From: Holosporaceae bacterium
Lineage (GTDB): Bacteria; Pseudomonadota; Alphaproteobacteria; UBA3830
Direction: 5' to 3'
NCBI GenBank assembly: GCA_031258475.1
Contig: JAIRMS010000043.1
Coordinates: forward strand, 1 to 12,432
DNA length: 12,432 nt
Part shown: positions 6,300 through 12,432 of the stretch, in pieces
Layout of the letters: each line of letters starts with the position of its first letter
Numbering within the stretch: the stretch's first letter is position 1
Made by a program: the position numbers and the translations under genes
Notes under the pieces: generated by a model
What the model was told of the DNA's origin: nothing
Database searches by the model: none
Seen by the model: the letters and a program-made list of their open reading frames with translations, nothing else

Positions 6300-7640
6300 T
6301 TATTTGTTATACGGATTTTCCCGACGTCTTGAGAAAATTCTCAGCGGTACTCCTTTGAAATCGAACGATTTCCTCAGATGGTTCAGCAGATATCTTTCGT
6401 AGCTGACCGGAAGATGTTCGACGCGACTTGCAAAAAGCGCGAAGGTTGGGGGCTTGCAATTTGTCTGGGAAATATATTTCAATTTAATCGGCCTTCCATT
6501 CACGAGAGGCGGTGGATTTTGCCCGATCGCCGTTTGAAACCATTTGTTAAGAACGCCGGTGGGAATTCTTCTGGACCAATTTTTATGTAATTCCAGAGAA
6601 GTATTGAAAATTCTCATCAGTCCTTTTTTTTCCTTCGCCGAAACGAGTAGACACGACGCCCCTGGCAGCTGAGCGAATTCTTTTTCAGCTCTTTTTTCTA
6701 TGGATTTTAGAACTTCCTCCGGATTCGAAACGGTGTCGCTTTTATTAAGAGCAAATATAACTATTTTCCCTTCATCGAAGGCGGTTCTCGCAATGGTAAT
6801 ATCTTGTTTTTCAAAGGGATTTTGTATATCCATCAGAACGACGACCACGTTCGCCTGGCGGATATGTTTCCAGGCGTCGACGACAGCAATTGCCTCAACT
6901 TTTTCCTCAACCCTTGATTTTTTCCTTTGTCCCGCAGTGTCTATCAAAGAAATAGGATGATTTTTGTATTTCCAGTTCAGAGATATCGCGTCGCGCGTAA
7001 TTCCGGCCTGATCGCCGACCAGCAGACGCTCCTCCCCAATGATTGCGTTTATCAGTGTGGATTTTCCAACGTTCGGACGTCCAACTATGGCTACTTTTAT
7101 CGACGCATCGGAGGTGGCCGCATCCTGGACGTTTTTATCCAGATCGGAGGAAGACAATTCACAGACGCGCCGATAAATTTCCTCCATTCCAAGATTGTGT
7201 TCGGCCGATATGGAGATTCCCTCTCCAAAACCCAGAATTTCCGAATTCTGCACCGACGCTTTTCCCTCGGATTTATTTATTATTACGACCACGGAACGAT
7301 TCCCAACTTTTTTAAAAACGGATCTTATCCAAATGGCAACGGCTCTGTCGTATTCGATGATTCCCTCCACGGCATCGACGACCAGAAAAATCAAATCTGA
7401 CTCTTTAATTGCCGACAGAGATTGTTCATTCATGGAAATTGCAAGAAGATCCTTGGAGAATGGATCCACTCCGGGGGTATCCAGCAGATCAAATTTTGCA
7501 CCGTATAGTTCCGCCGGCATGCATTTACGATCCCGGGTAATTCCGGGAGTATCTCCGACGATGGCGGATTTTTTCCTGACGAGCCTATTGAACAGCGTAG
7601 ACTTTCCAACGTTTGGTCTACCGATTATGGCAATTTTCAT
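6300..7640 (-). CDS. der: Ribosome-assembly GTPase Der (EngA)
   Basis: This essential GTPase helps mature the 50S ribosomal subunit. It has two tandem G domains and a C-terminal KH-like domain. The first has P-loop GRPNVGKS at 7-14, DTPG at 54-57 and G4 as NKSE at 122-125; the Glu form of G4 is typical of alphaproteobacterial Der. The second has P-loop GRPNVGKS at 187-194, DTAG at 234-237 and NKSD at 299-302. The KH-like domain starts near LNKWF around residue 365. Its 446 residues are normal. The ATG at 7640 overlaps the bamB stop codon in an ATGA, so translation is coupled to bamB. Confidence 0.97.
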   Translation of the reverse strand: MKIAIIGRPNVGKSTLFNRLVRKKSAIVGDTPGITRDRKCMPAELYGAKFDLLDTPGVDPFSKDLLAISMNEQSLSAIKESDLIFLVVDAVEGIIEYDRAVAIWIRSVFKKVGNRSVVVIINKSEGKASVQNSEILGFGEGISISAEHNLGMEEIYRRVCELSSSDLDKNVQDAATSDASIKVAIVGRPNVGKSTLINAIIGEERLLVGDQAGITRDAISLNWKYKNHPISLIDTAGQRKKSRVEEKVEAIAVVDAWKHIRQANVVVVLMDIQNPFEKQDITIARTAFDEGKIVIFALNKSDTVSNPEEVLKSIEKRAEKEFAQLPGASCLLVSAKEKKGLMRIFNTSLELHKNWSRRIPTGVLNKWFQTAIGQNPPPLVNGRPIKLKYISQTNCKPPTFALFASRVEHLPVSYERYLLNHLRKSFDFKGVPLRIFSRRRENPYNK

Positions 7641-8935
7641 CGATAGGCTATTATTCTTCCGCAGTTCATAGGAACGTACATGATACCGTCGGCGATTGCA
7701 GGATTAACGGAAATTCCGTCGTCTTCATCGTCCAATTCAATGATTCTTTTAATTTTTCCATCGTAGGCGGAAATGAAAAACATATATCCGCCGGGAGAAA
7801 TCATCACCAAATGGTCTTTTATCAAAATCATACCGTACCAATCTGCGACATCGTCGTCTTTTCTGGTAAGTTTTTTGAGCCAGCGCTTTTGGCCCGTATC
7901 TTTGTTTAGGCACGCCACCTCAGATTTTGAGTTGAACACAAAGATGCTGTTTCCGCTGACAATTGGAGTTTGAACTCCGCCGAAATCGCTTTTCCACAGC
8001 AATTTCCCATCTTTTGTATTGAAAGCTGAAGTTTGCCTATTTGCCGCCACAAAATATACCACTCCATCTTTCACAACTGGACAGGCCCTGGGATGGGAAA
8101 AAGCGTCTGCTGCGTTGGTTAGAGAAAATTTCGACAACATCGCGTCCCAGACGACAGATCCTGTCTCTTCCAAAAGCGCGAAAACTTCGCCGGACGGATA
8201 GGCGAAATAGACGACACCGTCATCCACCGCCGCACTGCAACTGCCCAGGAATGCGCTGTCCGCTGCCATTCCCGAATGGGACCACAAAATTTTTCCGGAA
8301 CAGATATCGATGCAATGCAGACTGCTGTTACCGCACATGATAAAGGCTTTTCCATTGCGAATCGTTATACCGTCCCCTTTGCAGGAGGAGGGTAGTTTAA
8401 TTCGCCAGATGATTTTTCCGTCCCCGGCGTCTATGCCAAATCCCTCGGCAAAACTGGAGGTAATCACAAGCTTTCCGTTATCGTAGGCGATGGCTCCACC
8501 AATTTGTCCGTCTTTACCAACGACGGTGGTACTTATTCTCCACAGTTTTTTACCGGTATTTTTATCGAAGGCGTAGACAATTCCCGCAGCGTCGATGCAG
8601 AATACTTTTCCCTCGGCCACCACCGGAGAAGCCGTCATTTTTATGGATTTGGTGGCTTCAAAATCCAGAGCATTTCTCCAAAGTTCGCTGGGCGAACACG
8701 AAAACTTCAGCGGAGCGTAGCAGTGCGAAGAGTTGAAATGAGCCTGAACGAATTCCGGATTGTTATTTTCGAAGGATTCCACAGCGACGGGACTGCGATC
8801 TGTATCTCTAATCATTTCCTCGTCAAATTCGGAAACGATCAGTTCTTCTCGATGACCTTTCAGAGGCTCTTTGGAAGAGCATCCGGACAGCATTATCCCC
8901 AGTATTCCCAGCGCGATGACTTTTTTCCCCACCAT
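7637..8935 (-). CDS. bamB: Outer-membrane protein assembly factor BamB
   Basis: This lipoprotein of the BAM complex helps insert beta-barrel proteins in the outer membrane. Residues 1-18 form a lipoprotein signal peptide with the lipobox LSGC and Cys19 as lipidation site. The rest is a PQQ-type beta-propeller. Blade repeats follow the pattern of a short hydrophobic strand, a turn, then AFDKNTGKKLW, GIDAGDGKIIW, CIDICSGKILW, LLEETGSVVW, AFNTKDGKLLW and CLNKDTGQKRW. The length of 432 residues fits alphaproteobacterial BamB. Its ATG shares one base with the stop of the TPR gene (TAATG), and its stop overlaps the der start. The order TPR protein - bamB - der is common in proteobacteria and strengthens the call. 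Confidence 0.92.
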   Translation of the reverse strand: MVGKKVIALGILGIMLSGCSSKEPLKGHREELIVSEFDEEMIRDTDRSPVAVESFENNNPEFVQAHFNSSHCYAPLKFSCSPSELWRNALDFEATKSIKMTASPVVAEGKVFCIDAAGIVYAFDKNTGKKLWRISTTVVGKDGQIGGAIAYDNGKLVITSSFAEGFGIDAGDGKIIWRIKLPSSCKGDGITIRNGKAFIMCGNSSLHCIDICSGKILWSHSGMAADSAFLGSCSAAVDDGVVYFAYPSGEVFALLEETGSVVWDAMLSKFSLTNAADAFSHPRACPVVKDGVVYFVAANRQTSAFNTKDGKLLWKSDFGGVQTPIVSGNSIFVFNSKSEVACLNKDTGQKRWLKKLTRKDDDVADWYGMILIKDHLVMISPGGYMFFISAYDGKIKRIIELDDEDDGISVNPAIADGIMYVPMNCGRIIAYR

Positions 8936-9591
8936 TATTTTTTCTCCGGATTATTTTTTAGATAACTGAGCAGCATTGAAACTCTTTTTTTAGCAGTCTT
9001 CGGAGCCTCGTTGCTCTGGACAATTTTTTCCAGGGTTTCCCGGGCTTTTTCGTGATCCCCAAGGCTTTCGTAGTTCATGGCGATGAACTCAATTGCCGTA
9101 AAACGGAATGGCCTTCCCTTCTCCGTCAGTGGTTCAAGCAATTTGATCAGCTCCTCGGTCGGTTTTAGCCGATACGAAACACAGATAATCGTGGCAAGAT
9201 CCTTCCATACGATATCCACGCCATGTTTCTTCGTCAGAGACAGAAGCGCCTCCGAGTTTTCTATCATATCCTTGAAATCGTGCAGCTTTTTTCCGAATTT
9301 CATAACGGAAAGAATCGGCCTCAATTCCGACGGAGCGTCTTTTAGCAGCTCCTCAATTACCAGAGAGTCTTTTTTCATGGGAGACTGAAGCTCTTCCAAA
9401 AGAACGTTGGTAATTTCCTCCATCTGTTTGGTCTTTCTGGAGTACCAGGACGAATATATCAGTATTCCCACCACGACAGCCGCAACCGTCGTAAAAATAG
9501 CATTTTTGTATTTTTTCAGAAACGTTAACAACTGATCGTTTTTTATCTCTTCGTTTATCTCTTCAATAATTGAGTTAATTTCTTCAGACAC
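8935..9591 (-). CDS. YfgM-like TPR membrane protein (ancillary Sec translocon / envelope protein)
   Basis: A short acidic cytoplasmic N-terminus (about 1-25) precedes one membrane helix at about 31-49 (AIFTTVAAVVVGILIY) and a periplasmic helical domain of some 165 residues with a TPR-like unit (FIAMNYESLGDHEKARETLEKI). This is the architecture of the YfgM/TPR_21 family, which in E. coli associates with SecYEG and periplasmic chaperones and sits beside bamB, as here. The start is GTG at 9591 with a GAAAAGGG ribosome site just upstream. Its stop overlaps the bamB ATG by one base. It heads the operon, so a promoter is expected in 9592-9679, but none is clear enough to call. The family call rests on architecture and context more than on sequence motifs. 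Confidence 0.8.
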   Translation of the reverse strand: MSEEINSIIEEINEEIKNDQLLTFLKKYKNAIFTTVAAVVVGILIYSSWYSRKTKQMEEITNVLLEELQSPMKKDSLVIEELLKDAPSELRPILSVMKFGKKLHDFKDMIENSEALLSLTKKHGVDIVWKDLATIICVSYRLKPTEELIKLLEPLTEKGRPFRFTAIEFIAMNYESLGDHEKARETLEKIVQSNEAPKTAKKRVSMLLSYLKNNPEKK

Positions 9592-9675
9592 GACGAACCC
9601 TTTTCAAAATTGCACTGGCCATTTTAAACCATGTTTTAACTCCTTGCTAGATCATAATTTTTGAATGGATTGCCA

Positions 9676-9711
9676 AAATAGACTTCTTTCGGAACGTTTA
9701 GAAAGAAGTCT
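9676..9711 (-). terminator. Rho-independent terminator after the chimeric peptidase gene
   Basis: A perfect 11-bp stem, AGACTTCTTTC and GAAAGAAGTCT, encloses a 10-base loop (9680-9711). On the minus strand it is followed by ATTTT. It lies about 50 bp past the stop codon of the peptidase gene and before the start of the TPR-bamB-der operon, so it separates the two units. The T-run is short, so termination may be incomplete. Confidence 0.7.
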
Positions 9712-9761
9712 CCTGATTGCAAATGGCAGCGACGAGATTGAATCTCAATCCGAAACGTTCA

Positions 9762-11990
9762 TTACAACCCAAGTATTTCCTTTCCTTCGAGGATTTGATG
9801 TGAGGATCCGTCGAGTTCTCCCGGATGAATCGGCTCGAAGCGTCCTCCCATAATTTTTGCGAAGAAAAGCTCGATGATCGCCATATAGGATTTTGCGTTT
9901 GGCTCCTTGTGACATCCGTGTCCCTCGTCCGGATACAAAACATCAACCACCGGCTGTCCGTTTTTTTTCAAAGCCGCTACGATTTGATTTGTGTCACTCA
10001 GATGAACGCGGGGATCGTTTTTCCCCTGGAAAATCATCAGCGGCTTTTTGATGTTCTGCGCGTAGGTGATCGGCGAATTTTCAATGAGGTATCTGCGGCC
10101 TTCTTCCGTTCTAAGATCCCCGAAAAATTTATAGCACCATTCCATCGTCGATTGCCATTCCGGAGGCATCGTTTCCAGAAAAGTAATCAGATTGGATCCG
10201 CCGAAAGCATTGATGGCACAGCAGAAAACGTCCGGAGTATAGGTCAATCCCTCCAGCGCTTCGCAGCCGCCAAAACTCCCGCCCATGATGGCGACGTAAT
10301 TTTTATCGGCGATTTTATTCTCGATCGCCCAATTGACTCCGTCGATTATGTCGTTGCGAATTTTCTCCAAATTGAGATTGGCGGCGTTGATGAATTTTTT
10401 CCCAAATCCGGTGGATCCGCGATAGTTTATCTGCAAGACCGAATATCCGCGATTGGCCAGCAGCTGAACGTCCGACTCGTAATAATCGCCGCCATCTCGT
10501 ATCGATGGTCCTCCGTGAACGTACACAACCAGTTTGCGCGGATTGGCCAGGTGAAAATCCTGAGACTTCGTCAGGTAACAAACCAGATCCAGACCGTCGC
10601 TGGATTTTATCAGGACAGGAATTTTTTCCCGTAATTTGTATTGATCAAGGGCCGGTTGGGAGAAAAACAAAAATTTCAGAGAAATTGGCTCGCCCTTTTT
10701 CGGATCTCGCCGGTACAAATAATATTTTGGGCGAGAATTTGAACTGTAGTAGCTTATCAACCAACTATCGTCATGGTAATTTCTGTTCGAAATACTAAAA
10801 TATTTTCCGTCGGATTGGGATTTCAGATACGCAATATCTTTTTCTATGGATTTATCCGCTGCAAAAACTTCCGGCTTCAGATAATCAACGGAAAACGCCT
10901 GCGGCGCGCCAGTATTGGGATCATAGGTAAATACGCCAACGTCGGCCAGATCGCTCTCGAAAAGAATTCTGGAGGTTTTATTTCGTAAATTGTGGGACAC
11001 AACGGCACTTTTATCGCGCCCCAGCGAATTAACGCCGTATATGGTTTCGCTATTTTCTGCGTCGAAATATCCAAAATATGTATTTTGAATATCTTCAAAT
11101 GGGATTTTTCTGAGAAGTTCTTTCCTGCCGTTGGTCAACAGATAATCTTCAATGCTTCCGTCCTCCGTCATTTTTGAGACTATTCTCAGATTGAAGTCAG
11201 GATCGAAATAAAAACTCGAATACCCGGTATTTTTGAAAATAAGATCGATTTTTCCGGTGATTATGTCCACGCGATAGGCGTCCCACCACTGCGGATTATT
11301 TTTATGCGACAGGATAATGGCGTCCCGCGGATGCTTTCTGCTCAGTCCGCCGAGGTGGGATTTCGTTCCCGGGAAAGGCGTAAGATCCTTCGACGTTCCG
11401 TTTTTTACGTCCAAACAGATAACGTGACAATTTTCGTCGCCGTTTTCATCTTGTCCGATTAGTATGTGATCTCCAGTCGTCGTCCACTGATAGTAGTAGG
11501 CTTCACGGCCTTCTTTCACATCGAATTTTCTCAGAAGATTTCCTGACAGATCCTCCACGCGAAGCTCGATCCCGCCTTCCTTGCGCGCCAGATAGGCGAT
11601 TTTATCTCCGGTGTAATTCATGGTAACGCAGAATTTATCCGGCTTGGCCAGCAAAACACTCCGGGGAATGAGATCGGTATTATCGCTGCCATCACCAACC
11701 CTATCGCAGCCAACCATCGCCATGACCAATGCAAATGCCAGCGCCACTCCCACGATATTTCCGGTTCCTATGGTCGCAGACAGCGCAGTGCAAAAAGATG
11801 CAAAATTCGAGACATCCCCGATTGAATTTCCATCCTCCTTTTCTAAGGTTATGTATTTTACGGCCGTTTTTAGTTGAAAAATTTGCGAAATTTTCAACCT
11901 GAAAGATAAAAATACACCTATTCCAGAAAGCGCGACAATCAGCGGCCATCCCCAGACTATGCGACTAATTTCTACGATTACTCGATCCAT
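9762..11990 (-). CDS. Chimeric protein: AGCS symporter N-terminus fused to S9-family serine peptidase
   Basis: This is one open 742-codon frame made of two unrelated parts. Residues 1-84 are the N-terminus of a sodium:alanine/glycine symporter, with a first helix around 11-30 and the signature ALSATIGTGNIVGVA at 69-83. From about residue 85 the frame passes into what looks like the end of a lipoprotein signal peptide (ALVMAMVGC, Cys95) and then an S9 prolyl-oligopeptidase-family enzyme: a beta-propeller at about 110-440, then an alpha/beta-hydrolase domain with HGGP at 492-495, NYRGSTGFG at 522-530, Ser572 in GGSFGG, Asp659 in GKNDP and His691 in DEGHG. The peptidase part looks complete to its usual RFEPI...GSS tail. 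ATG 11990 has AGGAGGG 7 bp upstream. The peptidase should cleave peptides in the periplasm or at a membrane; how the borrowed helices alter its export is unknown. An assembly chimera is the main alternative to a real fusion. Confidence 0.85.
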   Translation of the reverse strand: MDRVIVEISRIVWGWPLIVALSGIGVFLSFRLKISQIFQLKTAVKYITLEKEDGNSIGDVSNFASFCTALSATIGTGNIVGVALAFALVMAMVGCDRVGDGSDNTDLIPRSVLLAKPDKFCVTMNYTGDKIAYLARKEGGIELRVEDLSGNLLRKFDVKEGREAYYYQWTTTGDHILIGQDENGDENCHVICLDVKNGTSKDLTPFPGTKSHLGGLSRKHPRDAIILSHKNNPQWWDAYRVDIITGKIDLIFKNTGYSSFYFDPDFNLRIVSKMTEDGSIEDYLLTNGRKELLRKIPFEDIQNTYFGYFDAENSETIYGVNSLGRDKSAVVSHNLRNKTSRILFESDLADVGVFTYDPNTGAPQAFSVDYLKPEVFAADKSIEKDIAYLKSQSDGKYFSISNRNYHDDSWLISYYSSNSRPKYYLYRRDPKKGEPISLKFLFFSQPALDQYKLREKIPVLIKSSDGLDLVCYLTKSQDFHLANPRKLVVYVHGGPSIRDGGDYYESDVQLLANRGYSVLQINYRGSTGFGKKFINAANLNLEKIRNDIIDGVNWAIENKIADKNYVAIMGGSFGGCEALEGLTYTPDVFCCAINAFGGSNLITFLETMPPEWQSTMEWCYKFFGDLRTEEGRRYLIENSPITYAQNIKKPLMIFQGKNDPRVHLSDTNQIVAALKKNGQPVVDVLYPDEGHGCHKEPNAKSYMAIIELFFAKIMGGRFEPIHPGELDGSSHQILEGKEILGL
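11736..11990 (-). other. AGCS (Na+:alanine/glycine symporter) N-terminal remnant within the chimera
   Basis: Codons 1-85 match the start of the AGCS family: a first membrane helix, a short basic loop (RLKISQIFQLKTAVKYI), then the highly conserved SATIGTGNIVGVALA. In complete family members this continues as alternating Gly/Pro-rich helices for some 350 further residues, all absent here. Alone it cannot transport. Its ribosome site and leader are those of a symporter gene, which explains the glycine-riboswitch-like leader upstream. Confidence 0.8.
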
Positions 11991-11997
11991 TCCCCTG

Positions 11998-12004
11998 CCC
12001 TCCT
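11998..12004 (-). promoter_or_regulatory. Shine-Dalgarno site of the chimeric gene
   Basis: The minus strand reads AGGAGGG, 7 bases before ATG at 11990. It abuts the 3' end of the riboswitch-like leader (GGACAGAG), so folding of the closing stem could affect ribosome access. Confidence 0.75.
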
Positions 12005-12083
12005 CTGTCCTTTCGCCTGAGATTTTTTCTCACTTCCGCTGGCCCTTCTCCGTCACCGTCACTACTATGGCATCTCGAGTCTC
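12003..12083 (-). promoter_or_regulatory. Glycine riboswitch (single, divergent aptamer)
   Basis: On the minus strand the leader contains ATCTCAGGCGAAAGGACAGAG (12023-12003), which matches the diagnostic 3' core of glycine aptamers (consensus CTCTCAGG, then a few A-rich bases, then GGACAGAG). Upstream, GAGA, a short GCC/GGT helix and CGGAGAAGGGCCA resemble the 5' core GGAGAG and CCGAAGGGGCAA, though poorly. It sits directly before the start of an AGCS symporter coding sequence, the class of gene most often controlled by single glycine aptamers along with gcv genes. Seen: the 3' core and gene context. Inferred: ligand and function. The 5' half and closing stem are weak, so it may be degenerate. 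Confidence 0.68.
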
Positions 12084-12154
12084 GAAAAAACAGGCCCTAG
12101 ACATCCGTGATTCACCGCTAACCAACCGAGCGCGGCACTTTCAGTCATGAAGGC

Positions 12155-12313
12155 TTACTCAGTAGGCCCCACAGCAAACGCCACACCTTGCTCTCGACTG
12201 TGCTCAGATACTTCTTTGGCGAAGCACATCCAGCCAGGCCCTGTCATTTCATAGTTGCCAGCATTCGGAATACTGTCAAAGAACCACTTCTTCTCCGCAG
12301 CCTTCTGGTCGTC
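12155..12313 (-). pseudogene. C-terminal fragment of an unidentified protein next to the IS end
   Basis: Starting exactly where identity with the left IS copy stops, an open frame of about 52 codons reads DDQKAAEKKWFFDSIPNAG, then a Gly/Pro/Trp-rich piece (TGPGWMCFAKEV) and ends GVAFAVGPTE with TAA at 12155. I do not recognise the family. It could be the 3' part of a gene cut by the IS insertion. The stretch appears richer in G and C than the neighbouring genes, which hints at a foreign origin. An open frame can also be read from an ATG inside the IS end (12358) straight through into it. Chance openness cannot be excluded at this length. Confidence 0.4.
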
Positions 12314-12432
12314 GTTAGGCTCTGTCGTCATGAGATTTTCAACCAAAGCATGATGCATCTGATTTGAACAGCAGCAATGAATGATTTGACATTTTTTGCG
12401 TATCTTGTGGCGATACCTCTCCAGTCTTTCAG
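12314..12432 (-). mobile_element. Right end of a second, inverted copy of the same IS5-family element
   Basis: The reverse complement of 12314-12431 is identical over 118 bp to 1-118. The copy points inward, so the two element copies face each other across the window. The rest of the element lies outside. Confidence 0.8.
12328..12432 (-). CDS. IS5-family transposase, C-terminal fragment (inverted copy)
   Basis: The minus-strand frame gives the same 33 C-terminal residues as the left copy (KDWRGIATRYAKN ... LWLKIS) and ends with TGA at 12330-12328. It is partial because of the window edge. Perfect identity over 118 bp with the left copy suggests recent movement or gene conversion. Confidence 0.75.
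   Translation of the reverse strand: MKDWRGIATRYAKNVKSFIAAVQIRCIMLWLKIS

Noticed and set aside
9734..9746. Palindrome GAGATTGAATCTC past the peptidase stop codon as an operator or second terminator
   Set aside because: The loop is a single base and no T-run follows. It lies between the stop codon and a much better terminator hairpin.
9825..10634. A 269-codon plus-strand frame opposite the peptidase gene
   Set aside because: It is antisense to the catalytic domain of the peptidase and has an Arg/Phe/Ile-rich composition without recognisable motifs.
1..12432. tRNA, rRNA or CRISPR arrays
   Set aside because: I looked for tRNA T-arm motifs, in particular a tRNA after lon, and for regularly spaced repeats on both strands. 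Nothing qualified; the only repeats are the IS ends and the three units inside the MITE.

Overview
The window looks like a piece of an alphaproteobacterial chromosome, most plausibly from a host-associated lineage such as Holosporales- or Rickettsiales-type endosymbionts. The grounds are the alphaproteobacterial-style ClpX and Lon, the order TPR membrane protein - BamB - Der, an NKxE G4 motif in the first GTPase domain of Der, a generally AT-rich sequence, several non-ATG starts and much mobile-element debris. The genus cannot be read from the sequence alone.

Layout. Both ends of the window are the same 118-bp stretch in opposite orientation: the 3' end of an IS5-family transposase gene pointing inward from each side (1-118 and 12314-12431). 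Such symmetrical, truncated repeat ends are also what contig ends at an unresolved repeat look like. On the plus strand come an exported SH3-domain protein (275-823), then clpX (929-2182) and lon (2192-4498), which are 9 bp apart and evidently co-transcribed. No clpP precedes clpX here. From 4499 to 5376 there is no intact gene. The stretch holds a decayed IS630-family transposase on the minus strand (about 4606-5340), itself interrupted by a 240-bp TA-flanked MITE-like element (5041-5280) that carries three copies of a short dispersed repeat.

On the minus strand, read from right to left, a tightly packed operon runs from a YfgM-like TPR membrane protein (9591-8935) through the outer-membrane assembly lipoprotein BamB (8935-7637), the ribosome-assembly GTPase Der (7640-6300) and a SemiSWEET/PQ-loop transporter (6283-5990) to thiamine pyrophosphokinase ThiN (6024-5377). 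Every junction is an overlap or a gap of 16 bp, so translation is probably coupled. The 35-bp overlap of the SemiSWEET gene with thiN recalls PnuT/PnuC-type uptake and phosphorylation trapping, and raises the possibility of a vitamin uptake pair.

Upstream of this operon, past a strong hairpin terminator (9680-9711), is the most unusual gene in the window. It is a 742-codon minus-strand reading frame (11990-9762) whose first ~84 residues are the N-terminus of an AGCS sodium:alanine/glycine symporter and whose remainder is an S9 prolyl-oligopeptidase-family serine peptidase with an intact catalytic triad and a lipobox just after the junction. Its leader (about 12083-12003) carries the conserved 3' core of a glycine riboswitch, the usual regulator of AGCS genes. 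A deletion or recombination seems to have placed a peptidase under a glycine-riboswitch leader and a symporter N-terminus. Between this leader and the right-hand IS end is a short, more GC-rich fragment of an unidentified reading frame.
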